Source: an uncultured Formosa sp. (GTDB lineage: Bacteria > Bacteroidota > Bacteroidia > Flavobacteriales > Flavobacteriaceae). From it: DNA of 64,000 nucleotides. The stretch spans positions 186,001 to 250,000 of the forward strand of contig NZ_CANMTH010000005.1 in assembly GCF_947500765.1 (NCBI RefSeq), read 5' to 3'. The notes beneath the pieces were generated by a model. The model was not told the DNA's origin and ran no database searches. It worked only from the letters and a program-made list of their open reading frames with translations. Shown here piece by piece: positions 9,843-18,800 of the stretch; position 1 is the first letter of the stretch, and each line of letters starts with the position of its first letter. The translations under genes and the position numbers were made by a program.

Positions 9843-10024
9843 GAATCTGGCAGGTCTTCTGACTTACTCCTGTTTTACGTCTTCCCATTTCGGTTTATTA
9901 GAAACAGTGACTAAAAGAATGTAAAACATTTTAGAGAGTTTACAGCTGCGGGAACAGTTCAGGTTTTTAACCTGATTCCCTTTTTAATCCTTGAATACTA
10001 GTACGGTATCCTAGAACCAAATTC
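9843..10024 (-). promoter_or_regulatory. Cobalamin (B12) riboswitch upstream of nrdG-nrdD
   Basis: Read on the minus strand, the leader contains the class hallmarks in order: GGGAATCAGGT, then the B12 box CTGTTCCCGCAGCTGTAA, then GTCACTG, GGGAAG, and AGTCAGAAGACCTGCC. Its ends pair as a P1 stem, GAATTTGG (10024-10017) with CCAGATTC (9850-9843), allowing one G-U pair. Cobalamin riboswitches usually switch genes off when adenosyl- or related cobalamins bind. They are known to control B12-independent isoenzymes such as metE and some ribonucleotide reductases. Here the target is the B12-independent class III reductase. The mechanism (terminator or ribosome-site blocking) is not clear; I saw no strong terminator between the switch and nrdG. 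Confidence 0.93.
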
Positions 10025-10402
10025 TAAGTTAAAAGTAATTAAGAAATCTATATGTAAATTATATATGTAGTTATTTTATTAAGATAGTTGTTAACAAGAA
10101 GTGAAATTTAAATATCGTTTTTCTAAATTAATTAATTTTTTTGTAAAAAAGTATTCTTATAAATACACACTTTATATCAGAGATTTCTTATTATAATAGA
10201 TTAGATAAAGAGATGATAGAGATAACGTATTATCAATTAATTTTTTAATCTTAAAAAAAGTAACCAACTACACTTATAAACATAAGTCCCAGTTATTTTA
10301 TATAGTTTAATTTACCATTAAATATAATTAAGTTTGTGTAGCTCCAGAAGCCCTTTCTGTATAAGATATAAGATGTATGATTTTAAAATTTAAAAAGTAG
10401 TA
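10025..10402 (+). other. AT-rich intergenic region ahead of the HTCS gene
   Basis: About 380 bp between the divergent nrd leader and the HTCS gene. TAAGTTTG at 10329-10336 fits the Bacteroidota -7 element TAnnTTTG and could be the HTCS promoter. A weak copy of the regulator box on the reverse strand (AAACTATATAAAAT, near 10300) might indicate self-regulation. The minus-strand promoter for the nrd riboswitch must also lie here, but I cannot place it. No gene is visible. Confidence 0.35.
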
Positions 10403-13400
10403 ATGAATTTAAAATGGTATACGCTTAGTGTTTGTTTTATGCTTGTTTTTTCAGTATCAGCTCAATACAATACATTAAAATTCGAAAATATAAATGCTGT
10501 CGATGGCTTATCTAGTGGTACCTGTTTAGATATCTATCAAGATACGGATGGGTATTTATGGTTCGGAACTATCGATGGGTTAAATAAGTTTAATGGTTAC
10601 GATATTGAAGTGTTTAGACCAGACGAAACAGATTCTACTACAATTAGTAATATCAGAATAAATGCTATTACAGGCGATAAGGACGGAAATTTATGGATTG
10701 GAACCAATAATGGGTTAAATTTTCTGAACAAAAAAACGAATCGATTTTCTCGTGTTCCTATTTTTAAACCAAACACTATTAACACTATCAACGGAACTGT
10801 TGTTAATACATTATTGTACGATGCATTTGAGCATGAGTTATGGGTGGGGACCAATTCTGGTGCTGTAAAAATTGAGTTTGATGATGCTCAAGATCTGTCG
10901 TCTCCATTTAACACATCACGCTATAAAAATGAAATTAATGATGAAAATTCATTAGATAATAATAGTGTAAATGTTATCGTTCAAGATAAACAGCATAACA
11001 TTTGGATGGGGACTAACGGGCCTTATCTTAATAAATACAATGTGCATACAGATAATTTTGAACGGGTTTTAATAGAGCATAAAAGAGCTTACGAATTAAA
11101 TCATATTTCCAAAAGTGTGTATATCGATAATCAAGGCGATTTCTGGATCGGAAACGACTTGGCTAATTTAGTACACTGGCAGCGAGAAACGAATCAATTT
11201 AATCAGGTTGCGGTTTTAGATCAACACATACCAATAAATGATATTTATAAAGATCACGAGGGGTTAATCTGGGTCTCTACAGATGGTCACGGTTTGTATT
11301 TGTTTGATGATCATTTTAAAACATTAAAGCAACACATTGTACATAATCCATCCGATTTATTTTCATTACCCAATAATCAGCCGACTAAGATATTTCAAGA
11401 TAAAAACGATATATTTTGGATTGGTAGTTATAATAAAGGCGTTAGTAAATTACAGCTCTCAAAAAATGCATTTGGTCACTACTATTATCAGCCTAATAAT
11501 CCTGAGGGGTTAAACGGAGAAATTGTGCAATCTGTTTTAGAGGATTCGGAACAGCGTATTTGGCTTGGGGTGTATAATCAGGGATTGAATTTGTTTAATG
11601 AAGCAGAGCAGACCTTTACACATTATAGTCATAAACCAGAAGACCATAATTCGCTTAGTTCTAATAAAATTCTATACACTTTTGAAACTACCGATGGGTA
11701 TATTTGGATTTGCACTTTCGATGGCGGTATAAATCGGTTCAATCCAAATACCGGTAAATTTAAGCCGTTTTTACATCATGAATTAGATAGCACTACACTA
11801 GCGCAAAATGCGGTTTGGACTGGGGTAGAAGATTCGGAACACAGAATTTGGTTAGGCTTAAAATCGGAAGGTTTAAATCTTTATAATCCAAACACAGAGC
11901 GTTTTCATCAGTTTAAAAATCAGTTTAATGTAGACACTGGTTTAGCAAGTAATTTTATAGTGTCCTTGTTTGTCGATTCTAAAAACCGATTGATTATAGG
12001 GACCACGCAAGGTTTAAATGTCTTAGACTTAAATACTTTAGAGGCTTTTATTCCAGAGTACATTAAGGTGTTAGATGTTATTGATAAGACAATACAAGGG
12101 ATTCGTATAAACGATATTATTGAAGATGGCTCTGGGCATATTTGGTTGGCTGCCGATAATGGGCTACATAAGTTAGATGCACAATGTCAACTTTTACAAT
12201 CGTATACAACTAAAGACGGGTTACCAAATAATTTAATCGTGGGCTTAGCCATAGACGATGCTAAAAATATATGGTTAAGTACTAAAAGTGGTATGTCTGT
12301 TTTTAATCCAGAGACGCATCATTTTAAAAATTTTAATATTATAGATGGTTTACAAGGTTTAGAATACCAAAGTAAGTCTATAGAAAAAACAAAAGATGGT
12401 CGCATACTCGCAGGAGGTTTAAACGGATTTAATATTTTTGATCCAGAATTAATGCTTACAGATTCTATACCATTACTCACCCCCATAATATCTAATTTGC
12501 GTTTGAATAATAGAACGGTTAGTGTGGGAGATACTATAAATGGTCGCATATTATTAGATCAGAACATTTCGGAAACAGACCAAATCAACTTGAAATATAA
12601 CGAAAATAACATTTCCTTCGATTTTGTAGCCTTATTTCTAGACAACCCAAATCAAGTGCAATACACCTATCAACTCGAAGGTGTGGATGATGATTTTGTT
12701 AAAGCGGGATCTAATAGGCAAGTTAATTATTCGAATTTACAGGCAGGCAATTATGTGTTTAAAGTAAAAGCGTCTTTAGACGGTTCTTGGGACACACAAG
12801 AGGCAAGTGTTTTAAACCTAAAAGTGTATCCGCCATTTTGGAAAACGTGGTACGCGTATTTGGCTTATATGGTTATTATTGCATTATTAATTTGGACCTT
12901 TCTAAAGTTGTATACTCGAAATGTAGAAGATGCACAGAAACACAAATTAGATTTAATGAAACTGGAATTTTTTGTGAATGTCTCTCATGAATTTAGAACG
13001 CCTTTAACTTTAATATTAAATCCGTTAGATAAAATTTTAAATCATTTTAAGGAGACCGAAGTAATTGAATCCTCTGCGCTTACTGCTCAAAGAAGTGCCA
13101 GACGCTTGTTGCATTTAATCAATCAATTATTAGATTATAGAAAAATGGATGCAGGAATGGCGCCCTTGCAATTAGAGCGTGGCGATATCGTCACGTTTAC
13201 CGAAACTATCTTTTCATTATTTAAAGGGCTTGCAGAAACCAAACACATTAATTATGTTTTTCAATCGAACACCAAAACTATTTCTGGGGTTTACGATTTT
13301 GATAAAGTTGAAAAAATAATTACCAACCTCATCTCGAATGCCATAAAATACACCGATTATGGTGGTGAGATTACGGTAACAGTTACTGCTATGTCGGTAG

Positions 13401-14572
13401 ATCAAGGACAGACTAAACCTTTAAAATTAAATAAAAAATCACTGACAGATTATGTCGAAATTAGTATAAAAGACACTGGACGTGGGATGAAGAAGAAGCA
13501 ACTAGAACATGTGTTTTCTAGGTTTTATAATTTAGATGAAACCAAATCAGGAACCGGTATCGGACTTCATTTTACTAAAGGCTTAGTCCATATGCATCAA
13601 GGTGAAATTCTAGTACATAGCGCGCCTAAAAAAGGAAGTGAGTTTATCGTTAGACTTCCAATTAAAACTCAAGGAAAACTGGCAAATGTGGCGCATGAGA
13701 AAAATGAGTTTTTAATAAATTCGATGAAAGCCGTAGAGTATGACCTATTGGTTTCTAATTCCGAAAGAGCTACAGAACATACAGCACCCGATAGTACGCA
13801 AACAAAAACACACACGGTTTTAATTGTAGAAGATAATAGAGAATTAAGATTGCATTTAAAAGACGACTTAGAAGATTACTATAATGTACTTACTGCAGAA
13901 GATGGGAAAAAAGGATTAAAGAAAGCCTTAAAGCGGTATCCCGATCTTATTATTAGCGATGTTATGATGCCTAAGATGGATGGTTTTGACATGTGTAAAG
14001 CATTAAAATCGGATTTAGAAACGAGCCATATCCCAATTATTTTATTAACAGCACGTACAGGAGATCAGGATCAAATTTCTGGTTTCGATCATGGTGCAAA
14101 TGCCTATGTTCCTAAACCTTTTAAAATTGAAGTCCTTCGTGCGCGTATTAAGAATTTATTAGAAGCTAAAGCTAGGTTACGTGAAAAATTTTCAACGTTG
14201 GGTACATTACTTCCGTCTAGTGAACTTACTACAAACTCTATAGATGAGGCTTTTTTAGAAAAAGTTACTAAAGTGGTCTTAAATAATATTAGCGATCAGG
14301 ATTTTAAAATAGATGATGTTTTAGAGGATATGGGAATTGGAAGATCACAATTTTTTAGAAAAATTCAATCTATAACAGGACAAAATCCGAGTAGTTTTAT
14401 CCGCACGATTCGATTAAAATATGCGTCCGAATTATTGCAAAATAGCTCGTATTCTATAAAAGAAATTACGCATATGTCAGGGTTTAATTCTTCAACATAT
14501 TTTGGAAAAACGTTTAAAGATTTATTTAATCTTACCCCAACAGAATATATTAATCAAAATAGAAAGGTGTAA
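10403..14572 (+). CDS. Hybrid two-component system (HTCS) sensor-regulator of the PUL
   Basis: This one-protein signalling system (1389 aa) senses an oligosaccharide in the periplasm and activates PUL genes. Visible in order: signal peptide; two-component propeller repeats (many 'WIGT.NGL' and 'IWLG' units, residues about 25-690); Y_Y_Y domain (about 730-800); a membrane helix (about 810-832, WYAYLAYMVIIALLIW); histidine kinase with His862 in SHEFRTPL; ATPase domain with ISNAIKY and DTGRGM; receiver domain with phospho-acceptor Asp1186 in IISDVMMPK; and a C-terminal AraC-type double helix-turn-helix (about 1285-1389). All parts look intact. It is transcribed alone toward the GH88 operon and is the obvious candidate to bind the repeated TGAACTATAATTTA-like boxes; that link is inference. 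Confidence 0.95.
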   Translation: MNLKWYTLSVCFMLVFSVSAQYNTLKFENINAVDGLSSGTCLDIYQDTDGYLWFGTIDGLNKFNGYDIEVFRPDETDSTTISNIRINAITGDKDGNLWIGTNNGLNFLNKKTNRFSRVPIFKPNTINTINGTVVNTLLYDAFEHELWVGTNSGAVKIEFDDAQDLSSPFNTSRYKNEINDENSLDNNSVNVIVQDKQHNIWMGTNGPYLNKYNVHTDNFERVLIEHKRAYELNHISKSVYIDNQGDFWIGNDLANLVHWQRETNQFNQVAVLDQHIPINDIYKDHEGLIWVSTDGHGLYLFDDHFKTLKQHIVHNPSDLFSLPNNQPTKIFQDKNDIFWIGSYNKGVSKLQLSKNAFGHYYYQPNNPEGLNGEIVQSVLEDSEQRIWLGVYNQGLNLFNEAEQTFTHYSHKPEDHNSLSSNKILYTFETTDGYIWICTFDGGINRFNPNTGKFKPFLHHELDSTTLAQNAVWTGVEDSEHRIWLGLKSEGLNLYNPNTERFHQFKNQFNVDTGLASNFIVSLFVDSKNRLIIGTTQGLNVLDLNTLEAFIPEYIKVLDVIDKTIQGIRINDIIEDGSGHIWLAADNGLHKLDAQCQLLQSYTTKDGLPNNLIVGLAIDDAKNIWLSTKSGMSVFNPETHHFKNFNIIDGLQGLEYQSKSIEKTKDGRILAGGLNGFNIFDPELMLTDSIPLLTPIISNLRLNNRTVSVGDTINGRILLDQNISETDQINLKYNENNISFDFVALFLDNPNQVQYTYQLEGVDDDFVKAGSNRQVNYSNLQAGNYVFKVKASLDGSWDTQEASVLNLKVYPPFWKTWYAYLAYMVIIALLIWTFLKLYTRNVEDAQKHKLDLMKLEFFVNVSHEFRTPLTLILNPLDKILNHFKETEVIESSALTAQRSARRLLHLINQLLDYRKMDAGMAPLQLERGDIVTFTETIFSLFKGLAETKHINYVFQSNTKTISGVYDFDKVEKIITNLISNAIKYTDYGGEITVTVTAMSVDQGQTKPLKLNKKSLTDYVEISIKDTGRGMKKKQLEHVFSRFYNLDETKSGTGIGLHFTKGLVHMHQGEILVHSAPKKGSEFIVRLPIKTQGKLANVAHEKNEFLINSMKAVEYDLLVSNSERATEHTAPDSTQTKTHTVLIVEDNRELRLHLKDDLEDYYNVLTAEDGKKGLKKALKRYPDLIISDVMMPKMDGFDMCKALKSDLETSHIPIILLTARTGDQDQISGFDHGANAYVPKPFKIEVLRARIKNLLEAKARLREKFSTLGTLLPSSELTTNSIDEAFLEKVTKVVLNNISDQDFKIDDVLEDMGIGRSQFFRKIQSITGQNPSSFIRTIRLKYASELLQNSSYSIKEITHMSGFNSSTYFGKTFKDLFNLTPTEYINQNRKV

Positions 14573-14627
14573 ACTTCTTTAAAATTTTTTAACGTATAAC
14601 ATAAAAAAGATCAATTCTTTTTAAACA

Positions 14628-14668
14628 GAGACCGTCGTATAAACATATGACGGTTTCTTATTTTTTAG
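14628..14668 (+). terminator. Rho-independent terminator after HTCS
   Basis: The inverted repeat GAGACCGTC / GACGGTTTC is followed by the T-rich stretch TTATTTTTTAG, just after the HTCS stop codon. Confidence 0.7.
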
Positions 14669-14827
14669 TCAAATTTCCCGCTTTTTAAAGATGTTTTTAA
14701 GACCATATTTTATTGTGTATTACATAAAAATGATAAATGATTAACGATTCAATTTTTAGACGAATTATGATTCAATATTTTTAAAACTATTGTTTTTCAG
14801 GCTGTTTTGATGGTTGTTTTTAAAAAA

Positions 14828-14842
14828 TGGACTATAATTTTG
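14828..14842 (+). promoter_or_regulatory. Candidate regulator box or -7 element upstream of GH88
   Basis: TGGACTATAATTTTG matches the recurring TGAACTATAATTTA box and lies 115 bp before the GH88 start. It also contains TAATTTTG, a fit to the Bacteroidota -7 consensus TAnnTTTG, so it could be the promoter itself rather than an operator. Confidence 0.4.
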
Positions 14843-14942
14843 AGATATTGAGTAATAGTTTTGAGGTATTCTTTATTTGAAAAGTTATTTTTAATGGTGT
14901 GAAAATACCGTTCAAAATAAACTCAAATTCAAAATATAAAAC

Positions 14943-16166
14943 ATGAATATTTTTAAGAAAATTATTACTGTATCATGTGTTGCTTTCATGTTATCCAGTT
15001 GTGGTAATTCAAAAAAAGAATCGACAACCTCGGAGGTCGATCCGGTTTTACAAGCAAACACCGAAAAGATTAGTCAAACTATTAATACTATAAAAGTAAG
15101 AGACAGTTTTCCAAGAACAATTCTTAAAGAAGATACGCAATGGGAATTGGTTGGTGTGCGCGATTGGTGTAGTGGATTTTGGCCTGGCATTTTATGGTAT
15201 GCTTACGAATTTTCGGGAGATGAAAATATTAAACAAGCAGCAGTAGAGTTTACAGATCCAATTAAAACTGTAGCCTATTCAAAGGCGCTAGATCATGATA
15301 TCGGATTTCAAGTATATTGTAGTTTTGGAAATGGCTATCGCTTAACCGGAAACGAAGCTTATAAAAAAGTCATGCTTGCCGCGGCCGATACTTTAGCAAC
15401 GTTATACAATCCTAAAGTAGGAACTATACATTCATGGCCAATGAAACCAGAATATCCTCACAATACGATTATAGATAATATGATGAATTTAGAGCTGTTG
15501 TTCTGGGCTGCTAAAAATGGAGGAGATAAGAGACTTTATGATATTGCTGAAAGGCATGCAGAAGTTACAATGAAATATTTAGTTAGACCTGATTATTCTA
15601 CGTATCACTTAGGATCCTTTGATGATGAAACAGGAGAGTTTCTAAGAGGTGTTGCCCATCAAGGCTATGCCGATGATTCTATGTGGGCACGCGGTCAGAC
15701 TTGGGGAATTTATGGTTTTGCTTTTTCGTATCGAGAAACGGGACGTAAAGATTTTTTAGAAACGTCTATCAAATTAGCCAATAAATATTTAGAACGCTTG
15801 CCAGAAGATGGAGTCCCGTTTTGGGATTTCGACGATCCAAAAATACCAAATGCGCCTAAAGATGCTTCAGCTGCAGCAGTAGCAGCTTGCGGAATGTTAG
15901 AATTATCAACTTTAGTTGAAGATAAGCAATTACAAAAAAAATATTTTAATGAAGCTAAACGCTTTATTACCACGTTATCTTCAGATGCTTATTTAAGTAA
16001 TGCTACAAATGAAGCATTATTACTGCATTCTACAGGGCATCATCCACGTAACTCAGAAGTTGACGCTTCTATCATTTATGCCGATTATTATTATATGGAA
16101 GCCTTGTTACGATTAAAAAAATTGAATGAGATCAGAAAGCCTGAAGGTTTAAATCCTAAAAATTAA
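14943..16166 (+). CDS. GH88 unsaturated glucuronyl hydrolase, lipoprotein (copy 1)
   Basis: This enzyme would remove the 4,5-unsaturated uronic acid that lyases leave at the non-reducing end. The 407 aa protein has a lipobox (MLSSC), so it is membrane anchored, probably facing the periplasm. Two conserved acids of GH88 are visible: Asp119 in HDIGF and Asp178 in IIDNMMN, equivalent to the catalytic pair of the Bacillus unsaturated glucuronyl hydrolase. The motif WARGQTWGIYG is also typical. GH88 fits better than GH105. A close paralogue lies at 29856. It starts a likely operon with the nucleoside-hydrolase-like gene only 4 bp downstream. The presence of two GH88 genes supports a uronate-containing lyase product as the substrate. 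Confidence 0.93.
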   Translation: MNIFKKIITVSCVAFMLSSCGNSKKESTTSEVDPVLQANTEKISQTINTIKVRDSFPRTILKEDTQWELVGVRDWCSGFWPGILWYAYEFSGDENIKQAAVEFTDPIKTVAYSKALDHDIGFQVYCSFGNGYRLTGNEAYKKVMLAAADTLATLYNPKVGTIHSWPMKPEYPHNTIIDNMMNLELLFWAAKNGGDKRLYDIAERHAEVTMKYLVRPDYSTYHLGSFDDETGEFLRGVAHQGYADDSMWARGQTWGIYGFAFSYRETGRKDFLETSIKLANKYLERLPEDGVPFWDFDDPKIPNAPKDASAAAVAACGMLELSTLVEDKQLQKKYFNEAKRFITTLSSDAYLSNATNEALLLHSTGHHPRNSEVDASIIYADYYYMEALLRLKKLNEIRKPEGLNPKN

Positions 16167-16170
16167 ATAT

Positions 16171-17040
16171 ATGCAATATTTTAAAATCATTTTTTTCACA
16201 TGCATGTTACTATGCATACCGCAATTTTTTCACGGACAAACCATACCTTATAGTATCGGTAGAATTGTAGTAAGTTCAGATGGGAATGAACATGATCACG
16301 ACGATTGGGCAGCAACACCATTTACGCTCGCCTTGTTGGCAGCTCATAATTTGCAGGATAAATTAACCGTATATACCTTTAGTGATCACATTTGGGGCAG
16401 TAATCATAATAAAAGTGAAGGCAAAGCGCAAATGCGTATAAGTGCTTTAGAAGGCAAAGAAATTTATAATTTTAAGAATTCTAATTTTATTGAAGCTGTA
16501 GAAGATTCTACAAAAGCGATAAAAGCAATTATTAAGGAAATTAATAAATCTTCAAAAAAAAATCCGCTAACTATTATAGCAGCAGGACCTATGCATGTGG
16601 TTGGTAGTGCTATTGAAAAGGCACATGTTTCTAAATTAAAATTCGTTCGTATTATTTCACATTCAAACTGGAATGATAATCATGCAGATAAACCATATGA
16701 TTGGGAACAGCATTCGGGATGGACATGGAAAGAAATACAAGATAAATTCGAGTCTAAAGGATTGATCATTGATAGAATTGCTAATCAAAATGGAGGAGAT
16801 GATTATAATGGCATGAAAGCACCCAAAGCATTATTCGATTGGATTAAAACATCTCCAATCCGTAATCATTCAGAAGAAATGCAAAAACAATTAGATTGGT
16901 TGTATTCTAGACAACTAACCTGTGTTAAAAAAGGAGATTTTGATCCTTCAGACGCAGGGATGATAATCTATTTACTAACAGGAAAACAAAAAACAAATCC
17001 TTCAGATGCTAAAGCTATTATTGAGGGAGGTGTTAAATAA
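16171..17040 (+). CDS. Secreted nucleoside-hydrolase-like protein
   Basis: A 289 aa protein with a signal peptide ending FFHGQ. The N-terminal acidic motif (DGNEHDHDDWAAT) and the strand TIIAAGPMHVVGSAI resemble the inosine-uridine nucleoside hydrolase fold, in which N-terminal aspartates hold Ca2+. The sequence is not a canonical DTDxGxDDA, so nucleoside hydrolysis is uncertain. Being tightly linked (4 bp) to a GH88 and followed by a symporter and oxidoreductase, it may act on a glycosidic bond in the PUL pathway rather than on nucleosides. That role is inference. Confidence 0.6.
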   Translation: MQYFKIIFFTCMLLCIPQFFHGQTIPYSIGRIVVSSDGNEHDHDDWAATPFTLALLAAHNLQDKLTVYTFSDHIWGSNHNKSEGKAQMRISALEGKEIYNFKNSNFIEAVEDSTKAIKAIIKEINKSSKKNPLTIIAAGPMHVVGSAIEKAHVSKLKFVRIISHSNWNDNHADKPYDWEQHSGWTWKEIQDKFESKGLIIDRIANQNGGDDYNGMKAPKALFDWIKTSPIRNHSEEMQKQLDWLYSRQLTCVKKGDFDPSDAGMIIYLLTGKQKTNPSDAKAIIEGGVK

Positions 17041-17190
17041 TTCGGGTAATTATTTTTAGTAATAATACATTTTAATCAGACAGTAAAAGCTTAAATAACA
17101 AGTGGTTTTAGATGTAGGTAATTTGTCTGCAAAGGGAAAGTTATGCTTAAAAAAAAGTTGACTTGTTTTAAATTTGATGCGCTTAGATTT

Positions 17191-18762
17191 ATGAAAAAAA
17201 ATATAATAATAATAATAATAATAATTGCAGCTTTATTTTGTTGTTCGGTACTTTTTGCTCAAAATATGAATGAAGTAGCCTCTAGTCATTTTTCAACTTT
17301 AAATTGGGTAATCTTAATCGTTTTCCTTTTAGGAACCACCTTAATTGGCGAACTCGTTAAAAATAAAGACAAAGGTTTAGATGCTTTTTTTAAAGGTGGA
17401 AACAACCTGCCTTGGTGGGCTGTTTCTTTATCGTTAATAGCAACAAAAACAAGTGTAGCTACATTTATAGCAGTACCCGCATTTATATTTTCTATGAATG
17501 GAAATTTAACCTATTTACAAATGACAATTGGTTTTGCTTTAGGGAATGTGCTATTTGTTTTTGTTTTACTAAAAGAATATTACGAAGAAGGCATTTTTAG
17601 TCCGTATGATTTTATTCAGAATAGATTAGGTATTAGAGTGAGTCAGTTATCTCGTGCCTTTTTTATGATTGGAGCAACTATGAGTCAAGGCGTACGATTA
17701 TTAGGAACCGCTCTGGTATTAAGTGTTATTACCGGACAAGACACGGTAGTTTGCATTGTTATTATTGCTGTTTTTGCAGTGGTATGGTCTTATATTGGAG
17801 GAATTACCACTGTAGTTTGGACCGACGCTATTCAATTTGTCATTTTTATTTTAGGTGCCTTTTTTGCTTTGTTTTATGCCATTGGAGATATACCAGGAGG
17901 TTTTGGCGAAATGATGAATATTGCAGATGAAAAAGCAAAACTAGTGCTTTTTGATTTGTCTTTAGACCCTCATAAAACGTATACCTTATGGGTTGGTGTT
18001 TTGGGGTGTACCTTTTTCGAATTTGGATCTAATGCTATAGATCAAGTCGTGACTCAACGTGCTTTATGTTGTAAAAATTTAAAAGAAGCAAGAAAAGCGG
18101 TTGCTTTTTCAGTAGTAGGAGTAGCGACCACTTGGATTATGGCTTTTGTAGGTATTGGTTTGGTAGCATATTACAATATTAATCCATTATCAGAACTAGT
18201 CAATAATTCCATTAGTTCAGAGCCTGATAGAATTTTTCCGTATTACGTTGTTAATGAGTTACCAAATGGTATCTCTGGATTAATTATAGCAGCCATGTTT
18301 GCCGCAGGTATTTCTACTTTAGATTCAGCATTAACAGCCTTATCACAAACAAGTGTTATGGGCGTAGGAACTTTAGTATTTCCTAAATTAAAAACCATGG
18401 CCGAAAACAAAGTGGTAAAAATCTCTAAAATAGCTATAGTTGTTTGGGGCGTTACTTTAGCAGTTTTGGCATATGGATTTAGCTTTTTTCAAGATGGGGG
18501 CTTATTAGCTTTAGGGTTTAAAGTTCCCGGCTATGCATACGGTGCTTTAATAGGAATTGCTTTTTTAGCCTTGATGAGAAAAGGAAATTTTACAGGAATA
18601 GTGTCAGGTGCTATTATTGCTGTTTTCACTATTGCGTGGATGCATTACGAAGGCATCAGTTTCTTTTGGTGGTTCCCTGTAGGAGCCTTAATTGTAATTA
18701 TTGTAGCACTAATACATTCAAAAATAATAACCAATACAGGAAATCAAACATCTGTTGTTTAA
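17191..18762 (+). CDS. Sodium:solute symporter (SSS family)
   Basis: An inner-membrane transporter of the SSS/SLC5 family (523 aa from the chosen start), with about 13 hydrophobic segments and family features such as the N-terminal FKGGNNLPWWAV stretch and AAMFAAGISTLDSALTA late in the protein. It would import a monosaccharide or uronate released by the locus. The ORF track starts at 17143, but ATG 17191 gives a clean signal-like N-terminus (MKKNIIIIIIIIAALFCC) and removes a charged 16-residue leader, so I prefer it. The hydrophobic start is encoded by a run of seven ATA codons. It is followed 38 bp later by the FAD oxidoreductase gene. Confidence 0.9.
   Translation: MKKNIIIIIIIIAALFCCSVLFAQNMNEVASSHFSTLNWVILIVFLLGTTLIGELVKNKDKGLDAFFKGGNNLPWWAVSLSLIATKTSVATFIAVPAFIFSMNGNLTYLQMTIGFALGNVLFVFVLLKEYYEEGIFSPYDFIQNRLGIRVSQLSRAFFMIGATMSQGVRLLGTALVLSVITGQDTVVCIVIIAVFAVVWSYIGGITTVVWTDAIQFVIFILGAFFALFYAIGDIPGGFGEMMNIADEKAKLVLFDLSLDPHKTYTLWVGVLGCTFFEFGSNAIDQVVTQRALCCKNLKEARKAVAFSVVGVATTWIMAFVGIGLVAYYNINPLSELVNNSISSEPDRIFPYYVVNELPNGISGLIIAAMFAAGISTLDSALTALSQTSVMGVGTLVFPKLKTMAENKVVKISKIAIVVWGVTLAVLAYGFSFFQDGGLLALGFKVPGYAYGALIGIAFLALMRKGNFTGIVSGAIIAVFTIAWMHYEGISFFWWFPVGALIVIIVALIHSKIITNTGNQTSVV
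17203..17223 (+). repeat. (ATA)7 trinucleotide repeat in the symporter start
   Basis: Seven consecutive ATA codons plus an ATT encode eight isoleucines in the first hydrophobic segment. Slippage would keep the frame but change the segment length. Confidence 0.9.
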
Positions 18763-18800
18763 ATATAAAATCAACATTAATAATTAAAAGAATAATTAAA

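Larger units (their letters stand above)
14573..14942 (+). other. Intergenic region between HTCS and GH88 operon
   Basis: 370 bp with no gene. It contains a terminator for the HTCS gene (14628-14666) and, further on, a candidate regulator box or promoter (14828-14842) for the GH88 operon. The rest is AT-rich with no further signal that I can name. Confidence 0.6.

Noticed and set aside
9684-9914. 76-aa plus-strand ORF from the track
   Set aside because: It overlaps the nrdG start and the cobalamin riboswitch on the opposite strand and has no protein features of its own.
17143-17190. Upstream start of the symporter in the ORF track
   Set aside because: It adds a charged 16-residue leader before a clean hydrophobic start at ATG 17191.
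18636-18800. Upstream start of the FAD oxidoreductase in the ORF track
   Set aside because: It lies inside the symporter gene in another frame and gives a Cys/Asn-rich stretch unlike the family; ATG 18801 starts directly before the FAD motif.
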